Assembly (NCBI GenBank): GCA_016874005.1
Contig: VGVQ01000023.1
Location: forward strand, 1 to 62,036
Reading direction: 5' to 3'
DNA length: 62,036 nucleotides
Source: Gemmatimonadota bacterium
Lineage (GTDB): Bacteria > Gemmatimonadota > Gemmatimonadetes > Gemmatimonadales > GWC2-71-9
Below the pieces are notes generated by a model. The model was not told where the DNA came from. It saw only the letters and a list, made by a program, of their open reading frames with translations, and made no database searches. Shown one piece after another: positions 18,598 to 27,185 of this stretch (position 1 is the stretch's first letter; each line of letters opens with the position of its first letter). A program made the position numbers and the translations under genes.

Positions 18598-20232
18598 CTA
18601 ACGAAACAGCAGCCACCCCGGCAGGAGAGTCGCCCCGAGAATCGCCGCCGTCCAGGCCGCCCAGCTCGCGAGATCGCGCCCGAGGTCGTCGAGCGGCGCC
18701 AGACCGGTCACCTGTCGAATCGGGCCCCACCACCCGCCCGGCCGGACTCGTCGATAGAACGCCACCAGGGTCTCGGTCCGTTCGGGACGGGTCAGGAGCA
18801 TCACCGGGAACCAGACCGCGAGCGAGCCGAATGCGGTCAGCATCAGCCGCTGGCCGAAACTCAGGGCCGCGAGCGCCGGATGGAACGTCGCCAGCGCGAG
18901 CGCGAGACCGGCCCCCATCGCGGCCAGCTCAGCCCAGGCGTTGATCCGCCACCAGAACCAGCGCAGCAGCAACACCAGACCCGGACCGTTGCCGATCAGG
19001 ATCAGAAAGCGAAACACCTGGCCGACGTCATCCATCACGAACGAGAGGGTCGCGGCGAGCACGGTAAGCCCGATGGTGGCCCAGCGGGCGGCTCGGAGCA
19101 GTCGGGACTGGTCGGTGTCGCCGCTGAACCGGCCATAGAGATCGTGGACCAGGTAGCTCGCGCCCCAGTTCACCTGGGTGGACACGGTCGACATGAAGGC
19201 CGCCAGCAGGGAGGCGAACACCAAGCCCAAGAGTCCAGCCGGGAGGTACCGCTTCATGAGCAACGGGTACGCCAGCTCAGGATCCGACAGGCCGGGCAGG
19301 AGTACCATCGCCGCCAACCCCACCACCACCCACGGCCAGGTGCGGACCACGTAGTTGAGGACGTTGAACCAGATCGCCGCTCGCCTGGCATCGGCCTCGG
19401 ACCCGGTGGCCGCTAGGCGCTGGACGAACACCCCGCCGCCGTCCGAATTCCGGAAGGCCCACCACTGAATCGCGAGATAGCCGAAGAACGTCGACAGCGG
19501 CACCAAGGGATCGTCGCCCACCGGCGCCACCGCGAGGTGCGATGACTTCCCGGCGTCTCGGACGGCGTCGCCCAGGGCGGCGAAGCCACCCACGTCGCCA
19601 AGGGCGTACCCCATCACCAACACCGCCCCGACCATCGCAAGGACATACTGAACCAAGTCGGTGACGACGACGCCCCAGAGCCCCGAAGCGGCGGTGTACA
19701 CCAGCACCACGACGACGATCGGGATCACCGCCCACAGCCGCGGATCGCCGGGCAACGGCGGCAAGTTGTCGAGCAACCCCAAGCCGACGATCACCTTGCG
19801 CATCGCCAGCATCCCGTACCCGATGCTGATGCAGTTGAGCGGCACGGCGAACAGAAAGGCCCGGGTCGCCCGCAAGGCCGCGGCTGGCCGGCCGCCGTAC
19901 CGCAGCTCGGTGAGTTCCATGTCGGTGAGCACCATCGAGCGACGCCAGAGCTTGGCCAGCACCACGGCGAGAAAGACGTGGGAGAAAGCGAAACACCACC
20001 ACTCCCAGTTGCCGGCAATGCCCCTCCTGGCCACCAACCCCGCGATGTACAACGGGGTATCGACGTTGAAGGTGGTTGCCGCCATCGATGCGGTGGCGAG
20101 CCACCAGGGAATGGCGCGGCCCCCGACGAAGAACTCCGCCAGGTTCTTGGCGCCTCGCTTCGCGACGACCAGGCCGAGGGTGAGGGTTCCGATCAGGTAC
20201 GCGGCGACGACGAGCCAGTCGAGCGGGCTCAT
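18598..20232 (-). CDS. Sodium:solute symporter (SSF family)
   Basis: 544 aa from the ATG at 20232, which overlaps the nagZ-like stop (ATGA). It has about twelve or more membrane helices, starting DWLVVAAYLIGTLTLGLVV, then the family signature region FFVGGRAIPWWLATASMAATTFN (first unwound helix) and VNWGASYLVHDLYGRF. SSF proteins use the sodium gradient to import sugars, amino acids or organic acids. As the last gene of the murQ-anmK-nagZ-like operon it is a strong candidate importer of MurNAc-type sugars or breakdown products; that substrate is inferred from context only. Confidence 0.9.
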   Translation of the reverse strand: MSPLDWLVVAAYLIGTLTLGLVVAKRGAKNLAEFFVGGRAIPWWLATASMAATTFNVDTPLYIAGLVARRGIAGNWEWWCFAFSHVFLAVVLAKLWRRSMVLTDMELTELRYGGRPAAALRATRAFLFAVPLNCISIGYGMLAMRKVIVGLGLLDNLPPLPGDPRLWAVIPIVVVVLVYTAASGLWGVVVTDLVQYVLAMVGAVLVMGYALGDVGGFAALGDAVRDAGKSSHLAVAPVGDDPLVPLSTFFGYLAIQWWAFRNSDGGGVFVQRLAATGSEADARRAAIWFNVLNYVVRTWPWVVVGLAAMVLLPGLSDPELAYPLLMKRYLPAGLLGLVFASLLAAFMSTVSTQVNWGASYLVHDLYGRFSGDTDQSRLLRAARWATIGLTVLAATLSFVMDDVGQVFRFLILIGNGPGLVLLLRWFWWRINAWAELAAMGAGLALALATFHPALAALSFGQRLMLTAFGSLAVWFPVMLLTRPERTETLVAFYRRVRPGGWWGPIRQVTGLAPLDDLGRDLASWAAWTAAILGATLLPGWLLFR

Positions 20233-21614
20233 CCGAGACGCTGCGCCAGCCAGCGGCCGACCGCCTCCTGCATCAGCCGCTGGCGGTGCCACGCCAGCAA
20301 CGTCGGCGGGGCCGGCGACAACGCGGCCATGAGGCGGGGACCCGTGAACGCGACCGCGAGATCGCAAGGATCGGCCGCCGCGATGGTGGCGAGCGTCCGG
20401 GCGCCAAACCCGCCCCTGCCCTTGGATGCCCGGGGCTCGGCGAAGGCGAGCAGGATCCGGCTTCCACCAGTACCGAGCGGGACACCGAGGGCCGAGAGCG
20501 TTTCGGCGACGATCCGGTTGGACGACGCCGGGAAGGCGCCATCGAGATCGTCATCGGCGACGATCAGCTCGATCGGGGCCTCGAGCCGAACGGCGGGGCC
20601 GGCCGCGAGCAGTCGGTCGGCCAGGCCAGCCACGTCGAGTCCACCGGCGCCGGCAGGGAGACTCGCGGCGCGGCCGAGCGCCGCGTCGAGCCGACCGAGC
20701 GAGGCGGCTGCCGTCGCCGCGAAGCGGGGATCGTCCGCCACCGCCCGGCGGAGCGCCGCGATCGTCGCAGCCGGATCGGGCGGATAGAGGAGGATGTCGA
20801 GCCCGGCCGCGAGCGCCGCCACGGCCGGATCCGCCCCCCCGGCTCTGACCCCTTCCATGATCAGCGCGTCGCTCACGATCAGCCCGACGAAGCCCATCGA
20901 CCGGAGCAGCTGGAGAATCGGCGGCGACAGCGTGGCGGGCCGGCCGACCGGGTCGAGCGACCCGAAGGCCACGTGGCAGGTCATCACGGAGTCGACCCCG
21001 GCCTCGATGGCGGCGGCAAACGGCACCAGATCGGTCGCCCGGAGGATGTCCGCCGGAGTCTCGACCCGGCAGAGATGATCGTGCGAGTCACGGGTCGTTC
21101 GACCGTGGCCGGGAAAGTGCTTGGCGCACCCGAGCGCGCCACCCGCGGCCGCGCCGCGAATCCACCCGGTCACCGCTTTGGCCACGGCGGCGGGGTCGCC
21201 ACCGAACGCCCGGGTCTGGACGATCGGGTTTTCGGGCTCCACGTCGAGATCGGCAACCGGGGCGAAGACCCAGTCGACCCCGACGGACCGGGCATCGACC
21301 GCGGTGGTGAAACCGGCCGCCTCGACGACCGCCAGGTCGCCTAACGAGGCGAGGGCGGCCGGCGGGGGGATCTCCCGAAGCCCGGCGAATTGCTGCCCGG
21401 CCCCCCGCTCGAGATCGGCGCCGATCAGCAGCGGCGTCGCCGATCGGGCCCGGAGGTCCGCGGTCAGCGCGGCAACCCGCTCGGCCGGGCCGCCGAAGAC
21501 GATGAAACCGCCGACACCGGCAGCCAAGGCCGCGTCGATGCCGCTCGCCTCGTGGTCGAACCCGCTGTCGTCCCGCCACCGAATCGATGGCACCACCAGG
21601 CGAGCGACGTTCAC
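20229..21614 (-). CDS. Glycoside hydrolase family 3, beta-N-acetylglucosaminidase-like (NagZ-type)
   Basis: 461 aa from a GTG at 21614 overlapping the anmK stop (GTGA). The GH3 domain has GADLERGAGQQF, KHFPGHGRTTRDSH (the mobile His-Asp loop typical of NagZ-like enzymes), VMTCHVAFGSLDP and VSDALIMEGV, whose Asp is the expected nucleophile. It would release GlcNAc from GlcNAc-anhydroMurNAc or similar disaccharides. The C-terminal ~130 residues form an extra domain beyond single-domain cytoplasmic NagZ. No signal peptide at this start. Context with anmK and murQ supports muropeptide recycling. Confidence 0.88.
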   Translation of the reverse strand: MNVARLVVPSIRWRDDSGFDHEASGIDAALAAGVGGFIVFGGPAERVAALTADLRARSATPLLIGADLERGAGQQFAGLREIPPPAALASLGDLAVVEAAGFTTAVDARSVGVDWVFAPVADLDVEPENPIVQTRAFGGDPAAVAKAVTGWIRGAAAGGALGCAKHFPGHGRTTRDSHDHLCRVETPADILRATDLVPFAAAIEAGVDSVMTCHVAFGSLDPVGRPATLSPPILQLLRSMGFVGLIVSDALIMEGVRAGGADPAVAALAAGLDILLYPPDPAATIAALRRAVADDPRFAATAAASLGRLDAALGRAASLPAGAGGLDVAGLADRLLAAGPAVRLEAPIELIVADDDLDGAFPASSNRIVAETLSALGVPLGTGGSRILLAFAEPRASKGRGGFGARTLATIAAADPCDLAVAFTGPRLMAALSPAPPTLLAWHRQRLMQEAVGRWLAQRLG

Positions 21615-22714
21615 GCGGGGGTCACGACACCGAGCACCCTCGGACCTCGCGCGCCGGTGGCGGAGGGGAGGTTGCCGGGCTGGCCGTGAATGGTGAGATA
21701 CCCGAGCAGCGCGAACGCCACCGCCTCTTTCGCGTCGCCCGAGAAGAACACCTCGTCGAATCGGCGGACTCGGACTCGGGCACCGAGCCGGGCTTCGAGG
21801 CCAGCCATCACGGCTGGGTGATGGCGCCCGCCACCCGACACCAGGAGGTCGGCGGTGTCCGGCATCCACCGGCTCATCGCGGCGGCAACCGACGCCGTCG
21901 TCAACGCCACCGCCGTTGCCACGGCGTCGGCGGGACCCGCCCGCCGCAACAGCGCGGCCGCGTAGTCCGACCCGAACCGCTCCCGGCCGGTGCTCTTGGG
22001 CGGCACGGCGGTGAAATATTCGTCGGCCAGCAGTTCCGCCAACAGCGCCTCGTTCACCGATCCGGTGGCGCCGAGCCGACCGTCGACGTCGTACGGAAGC
22101 GCCGGATCGATCAGCCGGGCAAGGTCATCGATGACCGCCATGCCCGGGCCGGTGTCGAACGCAAAGGCCCCCTCGGTCACCGCCCGGCGAGCGACCCAGG
22201 TGACGTTGGCCATTCCCCCGAGGTTGAGCAGGGCCCGAGGATGATCGCTCCCGAAGAGGAGAACGTCCGCGATCGGCACCAGCGGGGCACCTTGCCCGCC
22301 CGCGGCGAGGTCACGACCCCGAAACCCGCTCACGACCCGGACACCGAACGCCTCGGCGAGGCGAGCGGGCTCGCCCAGCTGCCAGGTGACGATCGGCGGT
22401 TCGTGCCAGATGGTCTGGCCGTGGAAGGCGATCAGATCGAGGTCCGAGGCCCTGACATGGGCTTGGGCGAGCACTTCCGCCGTAGCCTCGACCGCCCATT
22501 CGGCGATGGCGTCGTGAAGGAGGGCCAACTCGCGGGTGGTGCCACGGGTGATCGCGGCCGAGAGGCGGGACCGGTAGTCCTTGGAGTAGGGCAGCTGAAC
22601 GAATCCCAGCAGCTCCGCGCGGGTCGGACCGGAGAACCGCACCAACGCCGCATCCATCCCGTCCAGCGAAGTACCGGACATCAAGCCAACCGCGAGCGTG
22701 GGGCGTTCCGTCAT
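21611..22714 (-). CDS. anmK: Anhydro-N-acetylmuramic acid kinase
   Basis: 367 aa. It phosphorylates and opens 1,6-anhydroMurNAc to MurNAc-6-phosphate. Family motifs are GLMSGTSLDGMD at the N-terminus, GFRGRDLAAGGQGAPLVP, NLGGMANVTW, FDTGPGMAVID and LVSGGGRHHPAVM. The ATG overlaps the murQ stop (ATGA), so product (MurNAc-6P) and next enzyme (MurQ etherase) are encoded side by side. Confidence 0.96.
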   Translation of the reverse strand: MTERPTLAVGLMSGTSLDGMDAALVRFSGPTRAELLGFVQLPYSKDYRSRLSAAITRGTTRELALLHDAIAEWAVEATAEVLAQAHVRASDLDLIAFHGQTIWHEPPIVTWQLGEPARLAEAFGVRVVSGFRGRDLAAGGQGAPLVPIADVLLFGSDHPRALLNLGGMANVTWVARRAVTEGAFAFDTGPGMAVIDDLARLIDPALPYDVDGRLGATGSVNEALLAELLADEYFTAVPPKSTGRERFGSDYAAALLRRAGPADAVATAVALTTASVAAAMSRWMPDTADLLVSGGGRHHPAVMAGLEARLGARVRVRRFDEVFFSGDAKEAVAFALLGYLTIHGQPGNLPSATGARGPRVLGVVTPA

Positions 22715-23643
22715 CGAGCCGGCACCCCCGGCGGGGGACCGATCACCGCCCGGACCCGGTGATCGGAGGCGGCGAGCCGAGCGTCGGCTTCGGCGCGGGA
22801 AAGCCCGGTCTTGGCCATGACGATGGCGCTCCGGACGCTGCCACCGGCGGCGTCGATCGCGGCGCGGGCCGCCCCGCGATCGACGCCGGTGACCTCCATC
22901 ACGATCCGCTCGCCTCGATCGATCAGCTTGGCGCTCCAGGCCTGCAGATCCACCATGAGGTTACCATAGGTCTTGCCCAACCGGACCATCGCGGCGGTCG
23001 TGAGGGTGTTGAGCACCAGCTTGGTGGCCGTGCCGGCTTTCATTCTGGTCGAGCCGGTCACCACCTCGGGTCCGGTGGGGAGGTAGATGACCACGTCGCA
23101 ATCGGCTCGGAGGCCCTGGGGCGGCTCCGCGCAAGCGACGAGTACCGTCTTGGCGCCTCGAGTGAGGGCCGCCCCGAGCGCGGCCCGAACGAACGGGGTG
23201 CCGCCGCTCGCGGCGATCCCCACGACGGTATCGTTGGGCCCGACTCCCCGCCCTTCGATGGCGTCCCGGCCGGCGTTGACGTCGTCCTCGGCTCCTTCGG
23301 CCGGCTTGACCAGGGCCGGGAGCCCACCCGCGATGATCCCCTGCACCATGTCGGGCGGTGTTCCGAACGTCGGGGGACACTCGGAGGCATCGAGCACCCC
23401 GAGCCGCCCGCTGGTGCCAGCACCGACGTAGAACAGCCTCCCGCCGGCCCGGAACGACTCCTCGATCAGCGACACGGCGGCTGCGATCTCGACCCGGGCC
23501 CCCGCGACGATGGCCGGCACGGTGGCGTCTTCGGCGTTGATGAGATCGACCAGCCCCAGGGGATCGGCGAGGTCGATTTCGGTGGAGCGTGGGTTGCGGC
23601 GTTCGGTCAGCCGTAACTGCTGCTCCCCGGTTTGGTTGGACAT
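22711..23643 (-). CDS. murQ: N-acetylmuramic acid 6-phosphate etherase
   Basis: 310 aa, usual length. It cleaves the lactyl ether of MurNAc-6P to give GlcNAc-6P and D-lactate. Visible: ERRNPRS near the start, the sugar-isomerase-type phosphosugar loop GAGTSGRLGVLDASECPPTFG (with the catalytic Glu in SECP), and VVTGSTRMKAGTATKLVLN. It is the first gene of the recycling operon and is divergent from ggt. A TTGCTT/AAAATT pair in the 49-base gap could be its promoter but is weak. Confidence 0.97.
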   Translation of the reverse strand: MSNQTGEQQLRLTERRNPRSTEIDLADPLGLVDLINAEDATVPAIVAGARVEIAAAVSLIEESFRAGGRLFYVGAGTSGRLGVLDASECPPTFGTPPDMVQGIIAGGLPALVKPAEGAEDDVNAGRDAIEGRGVGPNDTVVGIAASGGTPFVRAALGAALTRGAKTVLVACAEPPQGLRADCDVVIYLPTGPEVVTGSTRMKAGTATKLVLNTLTTAAMVRLGKTYGNLMVDLQAWSAKLIDRGERIVMEVTGVDRGAARAAIDAAGGSVRSAIVMAKTGLSRAEADARLAASDHRVRAVIGPPPGVPAR

Positions 23644-23692
23644 TCGTTAATTTTTACCGGTACGGTTCCCCAAGCAACTGGAGTCTGCCTCG

Positions 23693-25603
23693 ATGCGCCA
23701 GGGTCTCGTCGCGATTCTCGCCGTCCTGGCTGGACCGGCGGTCGCCCAAGTCCACCCCAATTGGCCGCTGGCGGACAGCGCGATCACGGTCGAAGGATCG
23801 GCCGTCGTGGTATCGGGTCATGTCATCGCCAGCCAGGTCGGCCGGGCGATCTTGGAGCAGGGCGGAAACGCCATCGACGCCGCCGTGGCGACCGGGTTCG
23901 CCCTCGCGGTGGTCTATCCCGAAGCCGGCAACGTCGGGGGTGGCGGTTTCATGGTCATCAGGCTCGCCAACGGGTCGAGCTACGCCCTCGACTACCGCGA
24001 GACCGCACCCGCCAAGGCTCGTTGGAACATGTACATCGGCCCGGACGGGAATCCCACCGACAAGAGTTGGACGGGGCATCTGGCGCCCGGCGTGCCCGGG
24101 AGCGTGGCTGGGCTCGCCGAGGCGCATCGCCGGTTCGGCACGCTGCCGTGGCGGGCGCTGCTCGAGCCCGCCATTGCCCTGGCCCGCGACGGCTTCGTGG
24201 TCGACCAATACCGCCACCGGTCGATCGCCGGCGACTCGGCGCGGTTGTCCCGATTCGCCGCCTCAGCGAAGCAATTCCTTCCAGACGGCCGACCGCCCGC
24301 GCCGGGCAGCGTGCTGGTCCAAAGGGATCTGGCCGCCACCTTGGAGGCGATCCGCGACCGCGGCGCCGCCGGCTTCTATCGGGGTCCCGTCGCCCGGCTG
24401 ATCGTCGCCGAGATGCGCCGGGGTGGCGGGATCATCAGCGCCACCGACTTGGCGGGCTACCGACCCCGGTGGCGGGAGCCGATCCGGTTCTCCTATCGGG
24501 GGTACCAGGTCATTTCGATGCCCCCGGTCTCCTCGGGCGGGGTGACGCTGGCCCTGATGATGAACATCCTCGAGGGCTACGACTCGATGCCCCCGTTCGG
24601 CTCGGCGGATCTGCTCCACCGCGAGGCCGAGGCGATGCGCCGGGCGTTCATCGAGCGGAACCGTTCGTTAGGCGACCCCGCCTTCGTCGCCAACCCGATC
24701 GCCCGGATGACGAGCAAGCGATACGCCGCCCGGCGCCGGGCAGAGATCGATCTGGCCCGGGCAACGCCGACGGCCTCGGTGAGCCCGGTGCTCAAAGAAG
24801 GGGCGTCCACCACCCATTACTCGGTGGTCGACCGCGACGGTGTGGCGGTCAGCACCACCACGACGCTCAACAACAGCTATGGCAGCGCGGTGACCGTGAC
24901 CGGGGCCGGATTCCTGCTCAACGACGAGATGGACGACTTCACCACCGCCCCCGGCAAGCCCAACAACTACGGGCTGGTCCAAGGACGAGCCAATGGCATC
25001 GCCCCAGGGAAACGGATGTTGTCGGCGATGACGCCGTCGATCGTTCTGGATCGGGAGGGACAGCTGTACCTGGTCGTCGGGACCCCGGGCGGGCCGACGA
25101 TCATCACCCAGGTGTACCACGTCATCAGCAACCTGATCGACCACGGCATGAGCCTGCCAGCCGCGCTGGCCGCGCCACGACTCCACCATCAGTCGCTGCC
25201 GGATCGGATCCTCCTCGAAGACGGTGGCTTCAGCCCCGAGGTGGTCGCTGCCCTGGAAGCCAAAGGGCACCCGGTGGCGACCCGGAGCTACATGGGGGAC
25301 GTCGAAGCGATCATCAGAACGCCGCGGGGCTGGCTGGGAGCCAGTGACCCGCGGCGGGGAGGCGGCGCTCAGCCCTTCAGACTGAACAGGCTCTTGAGCG
25401 CGATCACGATCTTGGCGCCGACCGGAACGATCACGTCGCGATCGGCGGAATTCACGGCGACAGCCGTGCCGGCCGCCGCCCCGATCACCCCGCCGACCAC
25501 GGCGCCCTTCTTCTTCCCACTGAGCACCCGGCCCACGACCGCGCCGGCGGCCGCTCGGCACCGACTTTGGCGGCGTCGCCAGCCTGGACTCCCCGTCCCT
25601 TGA
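23693..25603 (+). CDS. ggt: Gamma-glutamyltransferase (glutathione hydrolase), with aberrant C-terminus
   Basis: 636 aa with a signal peptide (LVAILAVLAGPAVAQ). It is a periplasmic N-terminal nucleophile hydrolase that cleaves gamma-glutamyl bonds. Motifs: VVSGHVIASQVGRAILEQGGNAIDAAVA, GGGGFMVIR, DYRETAP, the autoprocessing site STTHYSVVD (nucleophile Thr373) and LSAMTPSIVL. The usual C-terminus DPRRGGGA is reached at about residue 560, but instead of stopping the frame continues some 75 residues (RLNRLLSAITI...). That segment is antisense to the tail of the neighbouring lipoprotein gene and looks non-native. Confidence 0.92.
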   Translation: MRQGLVAILAVLAGPAVAQVHPNWPLADSAITVEGSAVVVSGHVIASQVGRAILEQGGNAIDAAVATGFALAVVYPEAGNVGGGGFMVIRLANGSSYALDYRETAPAKARWNMYIGPDGNPTDKSWTGHLAPGVPGSVAGLAEAHRRFGTLPWRALLEPAIALARDGFVVDQYRHRSIAGDSARLSRFAASAKQFLPDGRPPAPGSVLVQRDLAATLEAIRDRGAAGFYRGPVARLIVAEMRRGGGIISATDLAGYRPRWREPIRFSYRGYQVISMPPVSSGGVTLALMMNILEGYDSMPPFGSADLLHREAEAMRRAFIERNRSLGDPAFVANPIARMTSKRYAARRRAEIDLARATPTASVSPVLKEGASTTHYSVVDRDGVAVSTTTTLNNSYGSAVTVTGAGFLLNDEMDDFTTAPGKPNNYGLVQGRANGIAPGKRMLSAMTPSIVLDREGQLYLVVGTPGGPTIITQVYHVISNLIDHGMSLPAALAAPRLHHQSLPDRILLEDGGFSPEVVAALEAKGHPVATRSYMGDVEAIIRTPRGWLGASDPRRGGGAQPFRLNRLLSAITILAPTGTITSRSAEFTATAVPAAAPITPPTTAPFFFPLSTRPTTAPAAARHRLWRRRQPGLPVP

Positions 25604-25610
25604 GCTGGCG
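25369..25610 (-). pseudogene. Detached glycine-zipper C-terminal part of the adjacent lipoprotein gene
   Basis: Beyond the TAA at 25611-25613 the minus strand still reads like coding sequence. In the original frame it continues QLKGRGVQAGDAAKVGA, then one base appears to be missing near 25553-25560. In the shifted frame follows a typical glycine-zipper stretch, AAAGAVVGRVLSGKKKGAVV, then GGVIGAAAGTAVAV, ending LFSLKG and TGA at 25369-25371. So one stop and one frameshift separate this segment from the lipoprotein. Either a real pseudogenisation or an assembly error. The opposite strand is occupied by the odd tail of ggt. Confidence 0.6.
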
Positions 25611-26231
25611 TTAGACGTTGGTCGAGGTGCCCTCGATCGGATAGCTCTTCCCCCCGAAGGACACCGAGGTCGCCGCGAGTTGCACGGTCCCGGGGTCGTC
25701 CTTGTTCTCAGAAACGGCGAACTTGACGATCGAGAGTGTCACCGTCGCGCCGGCTGGGATGACCACTTTGCCATCCGCGTCGGTGACGTCGGCGGGCACG
25801 GTGGCGGTCACGGCATCACCCACCTTGTGGGTCTTGGTCGAGAACTCGCCCGCCGCGGCCAACGATACGGCCGAGCCGCCCGGTAGTGACGGTGCCGCGG
25901 CCGGAGCCGGCGGCGGAGCAACCGGCGAGGGGGCAGGGGCGGGCGCGGGTGCGGGCGCGGGAGCGGGAGCGGGGGCAGGTGGTGGAGCGGGACTTGGTCT
26001 CACTGCCGGCCGGGTCACGGGCGGCGGAGCCGGAGTTGGCGTCGTGACGGGGGGAGGGGTCACCGCGGCGGCCGACTCGGCCGGCTGGTCGTTGAACGCG
26101 GCGGAGGTATCGACGGGCGACAGCGACAGATCGCGGAGGGAGTCCTGCCCTGCCCCGCCCGGCGTGTCTGTCTTGCCACAGGCCATCAACAGGGCCACGC
26201 CCGCGGCGGCCAGGATGCTGTATCGGTTCAT
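25611..26231 (-). CDS. Pro/Ala-rich lipoprotein, C-terminally truncated
   Basis: 206 aa from the ATG at 26231, which has an excellent GGAGG five bases upstream. Lipoprotein signal ILAAAGVALLMAC (lipobox LMAC). Residues about 65-120 are an alternating Pro-Ala linker able to span the periplasm or reach through peptidoglycan. The C-terminal part (about 125-205) is a small beta domain (DAVTATVPADVTDADGKVVIPAGATVTLSI). The frame stops at 25611, although the following 240 bases encode what looks like its glycine-zipper end in a disturbed frame. Function unknown. Confidence 0.75.
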   Translation of the reverse strand: MNRYSILAAAGVALLMACGKTDTPGGAGQDSLRDLSLSPVDTSAAFNDQPAESAAAVTPPPVTTPTPAPPPVTRPAVRPSPAPPPAPAPAPAPAPAPAPAPSPVAPPPAPAAAPSLPGGSAVSLAAAGEFSTKTHKVGDAVTATVPADVTDADGKVVIPAGATVTLSIVKFAVSENKDDPGTVQLAATSVSFGGKSYPIEGTSTNV

Positions 26232-26282
26232 GGCAACCTCCTCGTTGCTCGATCGGAACATGTTTCTTGTTGAATCAAGTAC

Positions 26283-26308
26283 CCTACCCGAAAAGATAGT
26301 TGGGTAGG
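26283..26308. repeat. Inverted repeat upstream of the lipoprotein gene
   Basis: A 7-bp perfect inverted repeat (26283-26289 and 26302-26308, CCTACCC/GGGTAGG, 12-base AT-rich loop) lies 52 bases before the lipoprotein start and could be an operator or a leader hairpin. Separately, GGCACCGGTGCC at 26432-26443 is a 12-base palindrome just after ccdA. Role of either is unknown. Confidence 0.3.
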
Positions 26309-26456
26309 TGCTGGCTTCGGCCGCCCAACCGGCCGGCAGGTCCGGCCGGCCGAACGCACCTGAGGTGACGCCCCAACCTCGCCCCAGTGACACCGACGAA
26401 CAAAGGTTCCCAGGCGGGGACGGCCTGGTGTGGCACCGGTGCCGGTCAGCCTGACC

Positions 26457-27185
26457 CTACAGCATCCGGAGCAGGAAATCCGGCGTCAACCGCTGCAAGT
26501 ACGCGGCCAGCCGGGTGAATTGCCCGGTCAAGATGAGAAGCCCCACCGCGACGAGCAACGCCCCGCTGACCTTCTGGACGACGCCAAGGTGGCGACGGAA
26601 TCGCTGGAACCACCCCAGGAACCGTTCGACCGCAAGCGCCGCGACCAAGAACGGGACGGCCAGGCCGGCCGAATAGGCAATCAGGAGGCCCATTCCACGG
26701 TTGAGGTCGGCCTCCGTGGCCGCGAGACTCAGAATCCCGCCCAGGATGGGGCCGATGCATGGGCTCCAGCCCGCCCCGAAGGCCATCCCGACCAGGACCG
26801 ACCCCAGGTAGCCGAGCGGCTTCTGCTCCAAGTGGAACCGGCGCTCCTGAGTCAGAAAACCCAACTTGAGCACGCCGAGGCAGTAGAGCCCGAAGGCGAT
26901 GATCAAGACGCCGCCGCCCTGCTGGATCACGTCTTTGTAGGCTCGAAACGCCGACCCTACCGCGGTGGCGCTGGCCCCCAAGAGGATGAAGATCAGCGAG
27001 AAGCCGGCCACGAAGAGCGTGGCATGGAGCATCGCCAGGCGGCGGTTGGCGCCGAATTCCTCGACGGTGAACCCGGTGATGAAGCTCAGGTATGACGGTA
27101 CCAGGGGCAGCACGCAGGGCGAGAGGAAGCTCAGCACTCCGCCCAGAAACGCGACGAACGGGCCTAACGACGGGCCGTCGCTCAT
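26457..27185 (-). CDS. ccdA: Cytochrome c biogenesis protein CcdA
   Basis: 242 aa, six membrane helices. The redox cysteines lie in LSPCVLPLVPSYLSF (first helix) and GWSPCIGPILG (fourth helix). CcdA passes electrons from thioredoxin to periplasmic thiol proteins, mainly for cytochrome c maturation. The ATG at 27185 overlaps the fur stop (ATGA); the frame upstream is fur out of phase. It is a different subfamily from the DsbD-like protein at 3955-4671. Confidence 0.93.
   Translation of the reverse strand: MSDGPSLGPFVAFLGGVLSFLSPCVLPLVPSYLSFITGFTVEEFGANRRLAMLHATLFVAGFSLIFILLGASATAVGSAFRAYKDVIQQGGGVLIIAFGLYCLGVLKLGFLTQERRFHLEQKPLGYLGSVLVGMAFGAGWSPCIGPILGGILSLAATEADLNRGMGLLIAYSAGLAVPFLVAALAVERFLGWFQRFRRHLGVVQKVSGALLVAVGLLILTGQFTRLAAYLQRLTPDFLLRML

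Noticed and set aside
21587-22762. 391-codon plus-strand frame opposite anmK
   Set aside because: Antisense to anmK with Arg/Gly/His-rich shadow sequence.
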